Below, piece after piece: positions 34,879 to 46,899 of a DNA stretch of 64,000 bases (positions are counted from its first letter, which is position 1; each line of letters opens with the position of its first letter). Source of the stretch: Sindora glabra (taxonomy: Eukaryota > Streptophyta > Magnoliopsida > Fabales > Fabaceae); NCBI GenBank assembly GCA_020226215.1, contig CM035236.1:47243057-47307056 (forward strand), in the 5' to 3' direction. The notes under the pieces were generated by a model. It was not told the origin of the DNA, searched no databases, and saw only the letters and a list, made by a program, of their open reading frames with translations. A program made the translations under genes and the position numbers.

Positions 34879-36151
34879 TGTTAGAAAATTTTCATGTTAG
34901 AAAGATTTTATTATTTGGATCTTAATTATGATTACAATTACAAATAAGTTATAATGTTTAAACAATTTGAGTATAACAAAATGTGGAAGTAAGAAATATC
35001 TTGAGCCATAATGAATATGATAACTATAACAAATAAAACAAAATATAGAATTAGATAACACCTTAATTTCTCTCTTCTTACTCAAATAGGACTATAATAT
35101 TTGTGAAATGATAGGAGTTACACAATTTGTGTTCATAAGTCAAAAGAGGAATCAAGAGCTCTATTTATGTTCATAACTCAATCCATTAAAAAGCCTTGAC
35201 TCTTCATTTTCCTCTAGTATTCATGAATCCAATTAACTCAAGTAATTAAGTGGAAAACCTTTCATATGCAAAACTATCAAATACATTCAAGGGTACATTA
35301 ATCTTGAATAATGTATATTTAATTTAGATACATGACTTTGGCCAAATATCTAAATCCAATCTATAATGATGACATTTCATATTATGCAATATTTATCTAG
35401 ACTTTAATAATAACCTTTAAACCATGTCTTTTCATATAACTATAATTATTCCATAATATATACTATGGCTCTATTGGGTCGGGGGAAAATGTATTTTAGA
35501 AATTTGTTTTCCCACTTTTCCATGTTTGGGGACATGAAAAATTAATCAACAGGAAAATGGAATTTTTGTCAATGGAATCTTATTAAGAATTTAGGGAAAA
35601 TAAATTTCATTTTTAAATCAAAGAATTCATTTTTTGATTTTTCATCTTCCTTCTCAACATCTGCCTAACACTCTTTTCATTGTTCGTCGTTTACTTTTAC
35701 TCATTCTAGATCTAACTCTCCCAGCTTTGTTTGTTCTTGAAATTTTATGTTTTTTGAAATTTATAAAAATTTGTAACATTATTTTAAAAAAATCTTTAAA
35801 ATCATTTTCATGATGTGATATTTTTTTTATTAATGAGATTGTAAATTCTTACTTTCATATTCAATATAAGTAAATATAAAATTCTGATTTTTATATACTT
35901 ATTACAAAATTATATTCATAAAATTGTATATATTTTAAAAAAATTGTTAAAGAAATTAGTTTTTTTATGTACCAAACATTGGAAAATATTTTTTCTTTAT
36001 ATACTAAATAATAGAAAATTAATTTATTTTCTAGAAATGTATTTTCTTAGAAAAGCATTTTCTGAAAATTGCATTTTCCCCTGAATTAAACAGAGCCCAC
36101 ATCTTTTTTTGTGGTCATGAAAGTTACATTAAATCTATCATAAATCTAACA
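34879..36151 (-). repeat. Copia B 3' LTR, enlarged by MITE and terminal duplication
   Basis: It matches 40930-41534 but is 1273 bp against 605 because of a MITE (35467-36098) and a 16-base duplication at its outer end: TGTTAGAAAATTTTCA (34879-34894) precedes the regular start TGTTAGAAAGATTTTA at 34895. Counting from 34879 gives the matching AAAAG duplication, so the extra 16 bases belong to the element. The inner end is CTAACA at 36151. Confidence 0.9.
35467..36098. mobile_element. MITE inserted in the copia B 3' LTR
   Basis: The left end GGCTCTATTGGGTCGGGGGAA and the right end, reverse-complemented, GGGCTCTGTTTAATTCAGGGG form terminal inverted repeats. The other LTR lacks the 632-bp insert, reading straight through ACTATGTCTTTTCATG. 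A clean target duplication cannot be given because both flanks have drifted. There is no coding. The GGCTCTGTTT-type terminus occurs in plant hAT and Harbinger MITEs; I do not choose between them. Confidence 0.8.
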
Positions 36152-36164
36152 TTCTCCCACTTGG
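36152..36164 (-). other. Copia B polypurine tract
   Basis: In element sense CCAAGTGGGAGAA sits directly before the 3' LTR start TGTTAG. The AAGTGGGAGA core is the usual plus-strand primer of this copia group. Confidence 0.85.
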
Positions 36165-36429
36165 TCGAATGAGCATATGAGCTTAATAAATTGTAATGGA
36201 TTCGTAGAAATTATGACTACTACGAAAGTGTAATGATCAATTACCCTTTTCTTAGACTTGTCACCAATATAGATCATAGTAGTTTTACACCTATAAATGA
36301 TATAATTCCAATTATGCATCATAATATCAACATGCCTTTAAGAAAAACTTAATGAAGAAAGATATGAACAAATTCAAACCATCATAAACTAATACCGAAT
36401 GTTCATATTAATAGTCCACTTTAATTACA

Positions 36430-38160
36430 AAACATAAGAGTCATCCCTTTCTCCATAATGTGCACACATACAAGGGAGACAAGTTGAAATGTGTAAATCA
36501 CATTAATTTCACAAGATCATTTCTATCAATTAGTCCTATGAATAATGCATGATTTTTATAAACCTTAGGTGCCAATGCTTTAGTCATGGGATCTACTACC
36601 ATCATTTTGGTACTAATGTGTTCAATAAATACTTTCTTATTCTGTACCTTTTCACGAATAACAAGGTATTATAACTCAATGTGTTTTAATTTACTTGAAC
36701 ATTTATTGTTCTTAAAGAATAAAACAACAGCTAAATTGTCATAAAAGATTGTAAAGGGCCTTGAAATAGAATTTATAATTTTTAACCTCGCCATAAAATT
36801 CTTCAATCAAATAGCTTAAGAAATGGCTTCATGGCATGCTATAAATTCAGCTTCCATCGTTGAAGTCAAAGTTTGTTTTACACTTTTCCAAGAAATGGCC
36901 CCCTTAGCTAACAAGAAGATATACTTAAATGTAAATTTTAATGTGTCCATACAACCTATAAAATTTGAATCACAATAATCAACTACCTTAAGTGAATAAC
37001 AATATTGATAGGTAAGCATATAATTCTTAGTATCTTAAACGTAGCGTGACACCTTCTTTACTGCCTTCCAATGATCTATTTTAGGATTACTTTGATATCT
37101 TTCTAGCATTTCAATTGCATAGTTAAGATCTAGGCGAGTGCATGTTTGAGCATACATTAAATTTCCAGTAGGAGAGGCATATGGAATAGATCCTATTTCC
37201 TTTTACTTAACTTCATTTTACGATTCTTGACTTTGACTTAATTTATTACCTTTTACAATGGGAGTTGGATTTGGTGAACAATTTTGTATATTAAGTCTTT
37301 TGAGAATTTTGTTAAAATAAGTCTTTTGAGATAAACTAAGTAATCTTTTAGACCTATCTCAGTAAATTTCAATACCAAAAACATAAAAGGCATTCCCCAT
37401 ATCCTTCATTTCAAAATTCTCAAAAAGAAAAGTTTTAATTTCATGTAACATAGCATAATCCTTACTAGCAATTAGTATATCATTCATGTATAGAATGACA
37501 AAAATGAGCTTACTCGTATTGACCTTTAGATATATACAATCATCAAGCTCATTAACTTTAAATCCAAAGGTCGTAATGGTATTATGAAACTTTAGATACC
37601 ATTAACAGGAAGCTTGTTTAAGTCGATATACAGATATGGATTTTCTTAATTTGCATACTAAATGCTTATTCCCTATTTCCTCAAATCCTTTAGGTTGCCA
37701 CATATATATTTTTTCATCTAGATTCACATTCAAGAAAGTTATTTTCATATCTATTTGATGTAACTCGAGATTAAAATGAGCTACTAATGCTATAAGAATT
37801 TTAAAAGAATCTTTCTTTGATACTAAAGAAAAGCTTTCATTATAATCTATTCATTCTTTTTGAGTGAAACCTTTAGCAACAAATCTAGCCTTGTATCGAT
37901 CAATATTGCCTTTAGAATCCCTTTTGGTTTTAAAAACCCACTTATATTGAATTGGAATAACCCTATCAAACAAATTAACCAGTTCCTAGACTTGATTTCT
38001 CTACATTGATGCCATTTCATTCTTTATGGCATCCAACTACTTATTAGATTCTTCATTTCTTATAGCTTATGAAAACATCATTGAATCATTTTTAATTTCA
38101 ATGTCAAAACTTTGTTCTTATAGGTACATAATATAATCATTTGGAATGGCTTTTTTCCTC
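36430..38160 (-). pseudogene. Copia B reverse transcriptase and RNase H
   Basis: Read leftward from about 38060: VIPIQYKWVFKTKRDSKGN, RYKARFVAKGFTQKE, LHQIDMKITFLN, RLKQAS, then YMNDILIAS (37490), where the normal YVDD reads YMND, so the second catalytic aspartate pair is damaged. YASPTGNLMYAQTCTRLDL (37160) links to RNase H: VVDYCDSNFIGC, GAISWKSVKQTLTSTMEAEF (36816-37019) and KHIELQYLVIREK (36660). Several stops interrupt the frame. Confidence 0.92.
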
Positions 38161-39230
38161 ATCCTTTAAGAACACCTTATTGATTCTAAATGAACTGCAT
38201 TTTCTCCATCACGTGTACTTTCTTTGATGGAATGTACAATTGGGTTATTATTTTCTTTTATAGGTGATATCTCCAAACTAGTTTGAAAACTAATTAATTC
38301 CTCAATTGAAGATAACACCACCTTTCTTGATTCATGACTCCCACTATCAATTCCATTTTTAAGGAACTTTATTGTACTTGTTTCAACAATTCTGGTGTAA
38401 TAATTAGGACAATAAAACTTATATCCCCTGAACCTTTCAGGATAACCAATAAAATAATAACTTATTGTCCTAGAATCCAATTTCTTTTTATGGGAATTAA
38501 AGTTTTGCTTTAATAGGACAACCCTAAATATGAATATGATTTAAACTTGGTTTCCTACCTACCCATAATTTATAAGGAGTTTTAGGGACAACCTTCGTAG
38601 GAATATGGTTCAAAATATACATTGTCATTTTAATTGCTTCTCTTCATAAGAACATTGGTAGAGTAGAATTACTCATCATACACCTTGTCATATCTAATAA
38701 GGTATGGTTATGTCTTTCAGCCACATCATTTTGCTAAGGTGTAATAAGCATTATGTATTATGCTAAAATGCCATTTTCTTAAAGGAGTTTAGCAAATGAA
38801 CCTAAATTATGATCAATTTCATTATATTTCCTATAATATTCACCACCCTTATCAAATTTCACAAACTTTATCTTCTTTTCTAGTTGATTTTCAACTTCTG
38901 CCTTAAGAATTTTGAACATTTCCAAGGCACCAGATTCTTCTTTAATAAGATAAAGATAACCATAATGTGAGAAGTCATCAATAAAGGTGGTAAAATATTT
39001 TTCCCTTCCTATATAAGATGGAAATGGTCCACATATATCTATATGTATCACTTTAAGTAACATGGAACTTCTTGTAGTGCTTTTCTTAGTATTTTTAGTT
39101 TGTTTTCCTTTAATGCAATCAATACAAGTATCAAAATCTGAAAAATTGAGATTTGTTATGACACTATCTTTGACTAATCATTCTAGTCTTTCCTTAGAGA
39201 TATGACCTAGCCTTTTATGGCACAAAAAAT
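38161..39230 (-). pseudogene. Copia B integrase
   Basis: The open stretch 38779-39063 reads VIHIDICGPF, KYFTTFIDDFSHYGYLYL and KIKFVKFDKGGEYY, covering the first and second catalytic aspartates of the copia DDE integrase core. Below it, the segment 38166-38480 has YYFIGYPERFRGYKFYCPN and TRIVETSTIKFL, the C-terminal part leading to the reverse transcriptase. Stops occur between the two stretches. The enzyme would insert element cDNA; this copy is inactive. Confidence 0.92.
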
Positions 39231-39700
39231 GAAATTTTAGTTTGATGAGTTCTTTTAGTGCCAACATATGTATCTAAATTTAAAGCAAAATTAGTTTAAG
39301 AAAAGGGAGGATCAAGATGAATTTTATACAAGCTATAACATAAAATGCTAGATCTAATCAAAACATTATTTTTACTCATCTCAAAGGTTCCATTGCTAAA
39401 TTTAAAACAATATCCTTCCAAGTCAAGATGAGGAACAAAAATTAAGTTTCTAAAAAAAGAAAGGACATAAAAGGTTTTTGACAAGGAACAACTAGTACTG
39501 AGAACAAGTTAATAGGTTTCAATGGCTTCAATGTTAGCTTGTTCTTTATTTTCTATAAAAATGATCCTTTCATTCATTAATGGGGTTTGGGTGAAAAGGA
39601 ATCCTTGTAAAGAATTAGATACATGAATCATAGTACTAGAATCTAACCACCAAGTATCAAAAGGAATGTCAATTAAATTAATTTTAAAACAAACATGGGT
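39231..39700 (-). pseudogene. Copia B protease and GAG-pre-integrase region
   Basis: FETNLIDIPFDTWWLDSS near 39690 is the protease start; the active-site DSG/DSA reads DSS. GFLFTQTPLMNERIIF follows, then the open stretch 39296-39484 (NLIFVPHLDLEGYCFKF, SILCYSLYKIHLD). A stop lies between the two. Confidence 0.88.
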
Positions 39701-39739
39701 AAACTAATTAACTTTCTTTTCAAACCAATTCTTACATTT

Positions 39740-40545
39740 TGGATAATCTTTCTTCATGTGGTCTTTTTTATTTCAAAAAAAGTATTTTATAGAACTTGTA
39801 TTTGCACCATTATGTGTAACAACTTCTTTTCCTTGAGTTGGTAATTGATTTGCACTTTTTTTTACCTTTCTTAGGCATTTTACCATTATGACCTTATGCT
39901 ACCATGCAAACTAATGGAACAGAATGCAATCCTTCTCTCTTTAATCTTTCCTTCTCTTGAACACACATAGTAATTAATTCATTTATGGTCCATTTTTCTT
40001 TATCTATGTTATAACTTATCTTAAATGGACCAAATTGAAAAGGAAGAGAATTGACAATAAATTGCACCAAAAAAGGTTTAGAAATGGTCATATCCATAGA
40101 TCTAAGTTGTTCAACCAAGTTTATCATTTCTAGTATATGTTCACAAATACCAGACATCCCATCATATCTTTTAGTAGTCAAATTACTCATGAGCATACCT
40201 ATCGATGCCTTGTTAGAAGATTTGAATTATTTCTCTATAGATTCCATAAATTTCTTAGCATTAGAATAATTTGCCATGGACATATGAATATTCTTAGTAA
40301 TCTTACTTTTCATAATCATTAGGCTTAAACAATCATATTTTTCCCAATTGCTATAGTTAGATTGCTGCTCAGAAGAACTTGCTTTAGTTAGCTTTTCAAG
40401 TTCATCAATTCATAGGCACAAGTCCAAGCATCCTAACGTAATTAGTAATTGTTCTTTTTTATCTTCAAAATTGAAGTCATTTAGTTCAAGGATGTTTGAT
40501 ATGCCTAAAAAGAGAACTTGCTAAGATAACTTGAGTCATAATCAT
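39740..40545 (-). pseudogene. Copia B gag (UBN2-type) with ruined zinc knuckle
   Basis: From about 40500: ILELNDFNFEDKKEQLLIT, NWEKYDCLSLMIMKSKITK, then the open stretch 39894-40196 with LTTKRYDGMSGICEHILEM and FGPFKISYNIDKEKWTINEL, all standard for the capsid part of this copia group. Near 39780 the knuckle reads KYFF-stop-NKKDHMKKDYPKC: the histidine and the downstream PKC remain, but three ligand cysteines are lost. Confidence 0.9.
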
Positions 40546-40912
40546 GATCAATTAGCAAATCATTATGTAGCAATTCAAGAGTAATCTTAATGCATTATCA
40601 TACATATCCTTTGAGATAAAATATGAATGCAATTTATTTACTCAAAAGTAATAAACTTCATTCACTTTTATAAATCTTTATTTTGGGATGTTAAACACCT
40701 TTGGGCATAAGACAACTTAAAACTATAGCATGAATATAAAATAATTACACCTTTAGGCATAAAAAAAATTCTATAGTCATATCTTTTAGGATTTATGTAA
40801 TATTCCAACCATGGATATGTCTTGCTTCACTTTAGTGAAAACAAAACAATCGTAAAGAACCTAACATATTACACAAATGAACATTAACATAATTATAATC
40901 AGAAGCCACAAT

Positions 40913-40927
40913 CTTGCTTCGATACCA
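40913..40927 (-). other. Copia B primer-binding site
   Basis: In element sense TGGTATCGAAGCAAG lies two bases after the 5' LTR end. It is close to TGGTATCAGAGC, complementary to the 3' end of initiator tRNA-Met, the primer of most plant copia elements, with changes at the GA positions. Confidence 0.85.
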
Positions 40928-40929
40928 CA

Positions 40930-41534
40930 TGTTAGAAAAATTTTATTATTTGGATCTTGGCTATGATTACAATTACAAATAAGTTATAATGTTTAAATAA
41001 TTTGAGCATAACAAAATGTAGAAATAAGAAAAGTAGATGAAATATCTTGAGTCATAATGAATATGATAACTACAATAAATAAAACAAGATATAGAATTAA
41101 AAAACATCTTAACCTTCTCTTTTCTTACTTAAATAGAACTATAATATTTGTGAAATAATAGGAGTCACACAATTTGTATTCATGAGTGAAGAGAGGGACT
41201 AAGAGTCCTATTTATAACCTTCATGACTTAACCCATCAAAGAGTCTTGACTCTTCACTTTCCTCTAATATTCATGAATCATATACAAAACCATTAAATGC
41301 ATTCAAGAGTACATTAATCTTGGATAATGTGTATTTAATTTTGATACATGACTTTAGTCAAGTATCTAAATCCAATTTATGATGATGAACTTTTATATTA
41401 TACAATATTTATGTAAACTTTAACTAGTAGCCTTTAAATCATATCCTTTCATATGATTATAATTATTCTATAATATAGACTATGTCTTTTCATGTGATCA
41501 TGAAGATCACATCAAGTCTATCACAAATCCAACA
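40930..41534 (-). repeat. Copia B 5' LTR
   Basis: 605 bp, TGTTAG...CCAACA as read on the plus strand, followed by AAAAG. It is the uninterrupted reference for the enlarged LTR at 34879-36151. Confidence 0.93.
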
Positions 41535-41539
41535 AAAAG

Positions 41540-41984
41540 ATGCAATTTAATTATGAAAATTTTATTTTTCTTGAAGTAATTTTGCAAAGAAGAGATTTGC
41601 ATTTTTTTTTAATGTTTGAAATTTAGATTTATTATTGTAAATTAGTAAGTTTGAAGGTTAAATTTATTTTTCCAAACTTATTGTTTTAGAAATTTTTAGT
41701 ATATACTCTATAGCTTTTTTCAAAAAAAGAAAAAAATTAAGATTTTCTCAAATTTTATAAATAAAACTTCAAATTATGAGTTTTATTAATTTATCCCCAA
41801 AACACACTTCCCTCTTTTCCTTATTTTTTCAACCGGGTAAAGCCCTTCTAGGCCCATGCTGCATCAAGACACGATCTTGAAGGAAAAATTTAACAATTGA
41901 AGTAATAGGTGTCTGTAGGTGCATAAGTATTCATGTGTTTGCTGGTAATCTGTTAAGTATTCATATGTTTGTTGGTATGCTGTT
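41540..41984. other. AT-rich DNA right of copia B, no gene
   Basis: No motif recognised apart from a short GC-richer patch at 41830-41880. It may be host sequence or the continuation of the LTR-like sequence left of copia B. Confidence 0.5.
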
Positions 41985-43215
41985 TTCTCACACACCAGTT
42001 TTCATATGAGTGGCAATATTATAGGCTAGTGTTTGTGCTAATTAATATGAACATTTTCCATGTCATTAAATGATACGAGTACACACAAAAAAAAATCAAT
42101 GCACGTCAATATAATTAGTTATACAATTACATATTTTAAATCTTGTTAAATTTTATAATACATTTATTGCATTATATTAATGAAAAAATATATATTTGTT
42201 AATTGATTTATTTAATAATTTCAATGTTCAAATCTAAAATTTTTTAACTTTTTATATAAAAATTTTATCAAAATTTATAATGTATTTATTGTAATATATT
42301 AATAGAAACAAACATATATTTATAAATTAATTTATTTACATAATTTCAAGTTTTAAATTTAAATTTAAGATTTTTATTATAACTATATTAAAAAGTAGTA
42401 CATAAAAATATAGAAATAATTCTTTTCTAGATTTTTCAAAACATTATTGTATAAGAAATTACAAATTTTAAAATTATGTAAATTGCAAGGACTTATATAA
42501 AAATAATTAAAAATATTTTTAAATTTCTAAATTTTTATATAAAATTATAAATTTTAATAACATAAATTGGAAAAAATTCTTATATTCTTTTTCTGAGAAC
42601 CATAAGAGCATATATAAATACAATTTTTTAGTATACAATAAGTTTATTCATAAATAATTTTTCAAATATTCAATTGTTCTTATAGTATTACGTTATTATT
42701 GTTAAATTATAATTTCAATTACTTATTAATATTTTCTTCCATAATAGTTGAGAAAGATTTATGAGAATTAGTTATAATTTCTATATTTTTTTATGACAGC
42801 CTATGAAGTTGATTACAGCATATTTTTTCAATAAAGACCAGGACAACACATTATAGGGCTGGAATTAAATATTTTATGTAATTTTGATTAATAAAATTCT
42901 AGTTTTTTTATATACTTTTTACTTTTTAATATAGTTGTAATTTCTATATAAAAAGTTAATCTTTAGATTTAAAATTTGAAATTGCATAAATAAATTAATT
43001 TATAAATACATATTTATTTTTATAAATATATTATAAAATTTGACAAGATTGAGAACTTGTAATAATATAACTGATTATATTAATATGTACTAATAATTTT
43101 TTTATACAAGTATACTCTAAACTATGATTTAATAACACTTATGAAATTTGTATTAATTGGCATGAATTTTAGGCTACAATATCGTTACTATTTTGATTTT
43201 AGGGTGTAGGCCCTT
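41985..43215. mobile_element. Element with very long diverged terminal inverted repeats
   Basis: The left arm (about 41985-42420) matches the reverse complement of the right arm (about 42885-43215) over several hundred bases. Paired words include GGCTAGTG...GCTAATTAATA with its inverse near 43150-43175, CTTGTTAAATTTTATAATA, TATTTATAAATTAATTTATTTA and AACTATATTAAAAAGTA. The arms differ by substitutions and small indels. The 465-bp centre is non-coding. Long inverted repeats without a transposase suit a Mutator-type MITE or foldback element; no 9-bp flanking duplication could be confirmed. Confidence 0.75.
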
Positions 43216-45429
43216 TTTATGTTGTTTTTGGCCTTTGGCTAGTGGGAGGAAATTTTGTCCACTTATAGAAGTGATTTTGAGAAAAGGGCCATTTTCTTGA
43301 CTTTACAACATTTGTATCTTGTTAGCTTTTATTATTATTGCATTTGGTTTGTGAAATTTTACATTTTTAGAAAAATATATATTCTATAAAATATGATTTT
43401 GGAGAATTTAATTAATAGAAATGTAATATTTCTGTATTTGGTTTATTATAAATTTTTCTAAGAATATTTTACTAAATTTTCGTATATGTTATATTTTTTA
43501 TATTTAGTTCATATTTGATATTTTTGAAAATTTTGAAATATTTTAAAAATATCCTTATTAAATTTTTACTATAAAATATAATATAATAAATATTTTTTTT
43601 CAAAACTACATAAAAAATAAAAAAATTTTAATAAATAATAAATTAAATCTTAATATTTAACATCTAAAAATTTATTAAAATATATATAAAAATATTTTAT
43701 ACTTTATTATATTTTAATATTTAATATATTATATTTTAACTGTTAATATGTTCATTATTTAGAATAGAATTTGGTTACTAAGCTTGGTAGTAATTAAACA
43801 CTATAGTTCTACCTAAAAATAAGTTATGTATAGGTTAGTTGTTTATTTGTTGTTCTACACTATTTACCTTTATAAAATATATCCATCATTAGTCACATTA
43901 TTATTATTATTAAATTAAAGTGAGTATAATTTATTTAAGTTATTATCATAGTATTAAATATATTTAACATTTTTTCTTTTACAAAATCATAAATTTTCAT
44001 CACTAAATTATTTTCATAATTATATTTCATTCTGGTACTATATTTTAAATTGTAGTTTCTTCTCTATATATAGAAATATTATTATTTTATATTTTATATA
44101 TAAATATGCCTTTTTTAAAAAGAAATTCCAAGCCTATTGTATTATTCTTCAAAGAAAGGAATCATATGTATATAGAAATATATTAAAATACTCTTTCAAA
44201 TATTTACAATAATAATAAAAAAGGAATTATAGTTAAAAAATTAATTTAATTATATTTTTTAATAATAAAAATATTTTAAAAATAAAATGATAATTATTTC
44301 TTAATTTAAATTAAAAGTTATTTGATAAAATGATAAATAAAAGAGAGAGTTAAATATGAGGATAATTTTATTTTTTTATTTTAGTATCAACATTCTCATC
44401 TTATGAAAATTTAAGATACTTACTTCCCCTATAAGAATATTTTGAGGGAATGTTGGACCAAAAATATTCTAAGGAGTATGATATTACTAGACATTTTTTT
44501 TAAACCTGAAACTAAACATAAAAATGTAATATTCCTTTGAAATATTCTCAAAAATATTAAAAATATTATGTGAACCAAACGTTATTATAAATTAAGTCTA
44601 GACGTACAAAAATTCATTCTATAATAATTTCTTACATCAATCGTGTCTTTGAAATTAGAGATTGATAACTTTCATTCCATTTTCTCCCTTAACCTCTTAT
44701 CTTTCTCTATTTACCCTCATTTCACGTCTATTCCTTTTCTTTATAGCCTTCTCACTCTTATGTTTTTCCTCCCGTTTTTACCTTATTCCTCTCACTCATC
44801 TTCCCTTTCTCCCTTTCTTTTTGGCTGCTCTTTCTATGCTTGATAATAATTTATTCATTCTTTCCTTCATTACTTCATCTCGGTCTCTTTTATCTTGTCT
44901 TTCCATTCTTACAAATATATTAATTTTTTTAAAAATTACTTGGACAAATATAAAAGTTGATAAATGTGAATACTAAATTTTGTATAAAATTAATAGAATA
45001 TGTATTTATTTTATGAAAAAATGATGAATATAAAAAATGAAAATTTTAAATATTCTTCTTTTGATGTTATTTTAATAAAAAATATAATTAACTTTTAATT
45101 TTTATTATTAAAAGTTTGTTGACCCCTATTTGATAATATTTTAAAAATAAAATAATTATCATAAGACTTAATCTTAAAGTTAAGATTTATAAGTATAACA
45201 TTATTTTTTCGAAAAAGAAAATAATTTTCCTTTTTATATCAAACAAAAGAAATTATTTCCTATTACTTTTTCAAATAACAGAAAATCAATTCATTTTTTA
45301 AGAATTCATTTGTTTGGAAAGCACTTTCCATAAATTTTATTTTTCAATGAAATAACTGGACCATAATATTTATTTTATTTTTTCCCTTCTACTTCAAGCA
45401 ACTAAGATTGAATAAAGTGCAAAGAAATC
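43216..45429. other. AT-rich DNA with MITE candidates, no gene
   Basis: A pair of inverted ends, GCATTTGGTTTGTGAAAT (about 43340) and the inverse of GTGAACCAAACG (about 44570-44582), with TTATTA-like flanks, suggests a Harbinger/Tourist-like insertion of about 1.25 kb. The interior contains AATATTC/GAATATT words near both ends. The frames at 44643-44976 are CT-rich and low-complexity. Words around 45190-45350 (CAAAAGAAATT, GAAAGCACTTTCC) resemble the interior of the MITE at 35467-36098. Confidence 0.5.
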
Positions 45430-45712
45430 TAGGGTCTATTTGTTTATTATTTTTAAAAATAAAAAATTTATTTGACAAACTATTTTTAGAAATTGCAACT
45501 TTAAATATGTAACTTCAAAATGAAAAAATAAAAATAATTTCTTATATTTTCTTGTTCTAGATACCTATTTTATAATTGAAATATTTTTTTTATTCATCTT
45601 AATACTCTGTATTCTTGATTTTCTTTAAATTTAAAAATAATTTTGAAAATAAAAATGTTTTTAAAAAAAATTTGAAAATAAAAAGATAAGAACATATCCA
45701 AATAGACTTCTA
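45430..45712. mobile_element. Small MITE candidate
   Basis: GGTCTATTTGTTTATTATTTTT at 45434 is mirrored by CATATCCAAATAGACTTC ending near 45710, giving imperfect inverted ends around 280 bp of TTTTAAAAATAAAA-like sequence. The flanks CTA/CTAA are too short to prove a duplication. Confidence 0.5.
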
Positions 45713-46505
45713 AATTTTCTTTGCGCAATCTTGGTTAAGAATTAGAAAAATTAAAATGGAAAAAGAATATACAAAAGAAAAATGGTCTTTTATATATAAT
45801 ATTGTTTATTTGGGCATTTTATAGTTTTCACTCATCATAATATCCCATTTGTGGTAGACAACTTAAATTTTTGACATTTTTGTTTTAACTATTAGATGAA
45901 GTTATCATTGATATGTTTTTTTTACAATTGATAGTCAAAGCATCGATAAAAGTCATGATGTTCTAAAGTCCTAAAAATATTTAGGACACTTGAACAATTT
46001 AGCATAAGGCATGCTCCTTGAAGATAGCTATCTTCCACATTGGTCTCACAAGATAAAGCAGGTTAGGATTCACATTTAAGTCTAACCTCTTCCCCTAACC
46101 TCCTCATCTTTCTCTTTGGCAAGTTAAGTTTGTGAAATTAATAATTCAAATTTATATGATAAAAACATGGTTGAATTAATATTTGCAATCCTAATTCATA
46201 AAAATAACTTAGCAATTTAATAATTCATAAAACTTGCATGTATTAAAAAAAGAGAGCCTAAACTATAATAAGCTAAACACTAGATCTAATTATAAATAGT
46301 CATGTATAATAGTCACCAAGAGATTCAACCATGATTTGTTTTCAAATTGAATCACAAACTATGTTAATGGGCCAGGAGAAATAATTACATGTGCAAAATC
46401 TAGATCAATATGCTTAAAAAATTAGTTACTAAAAAAGATGAAAAGTTATTGCATTAATGAAAATAATTAGAAATACAATTATCCTTTTAATCAATTTCAT
46501 AAACC
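45713..46505. other. Non-coding interval, no gene recognised
   Basis: Mixed AT-rich sequence. The minus strand near 46000-46120 has a short open frame, but no motif was recognised. Confidence 0.5.
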
Positions 46506-46899
46506 TTAAGATGAAAGTTCCTCATTGTATAATGACCTCTTTACATTAGGAGAACATCCTCTTGTAATCATAAACATCGATGCTTCATAATCTCTCATAA
46601 TGTATAATGGCAAACCTAAAAATTCAAACCCCCTATCAAATCCATTGGCATCAACATTACCCAATAATTTACTTTACCCATTTCTTACTTATATAACCAC
46701 ATTTCTATGTCCCCATTAATTTCATTTTTTTAATTGTACGATGGATCCTTTGAAATCCTTGAGATCCTTCACTAATCGAATATAATATATACTCAGAAGC
46801 TATTGAACAAGTATTTGACTTTTGTTTACAAAATTGAATCCAAGTAATTAGCTTATATAGCTCTTGATTGCCATTAGACATAGTCATGGTAAAATACAT
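46506..46899 (-). pseudogene. Unidentified protein-coding gene fragment
   Basis: Two adjoining minus-strand frames look protein-like rather than random. The first (46705-46899) reads MTMSNGNQELYKLITWIQF, SIASEYILYSISEGSQGF and RIHRTIKKMKLMGT, then a stop, KCGYISKKWVK. The second, shifted by one base, is open from about 46671 to 46506: GNVDANGFDRGFEFLGLP, LYIMRDYEASMFMITRGCS and PNVKRSLYNEELSS. The residue mix and the way one frame hands over to the other fit a host gene with a frameshift and a stop. I do not recognise the family, and it could be an exon pair or a transposon-borne fragment. Confidence 0.5.

Larger units (their letters stand above)
34879..41534 (-). mobile_element. Copia B: complete Ty1/copia element, defective
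   Basis: Both LTRs, primer-binding site, gag-pol in copia order (gag, protease, integrase, RT, RNase H) and polypurine tract are present on the minus strand. The 5-bp duplication AAAAG flanks it (34874-34878 and 41535-41539). The 5' LTR in element sense is the right one. The pol relic is collinear with full-length copia polyproteins but has stops and frameshifts, and the LTRs differ at several positions per hundred, so it is not recent. A MITE inserted later in the 3' LTR. Confidence 0.93.
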
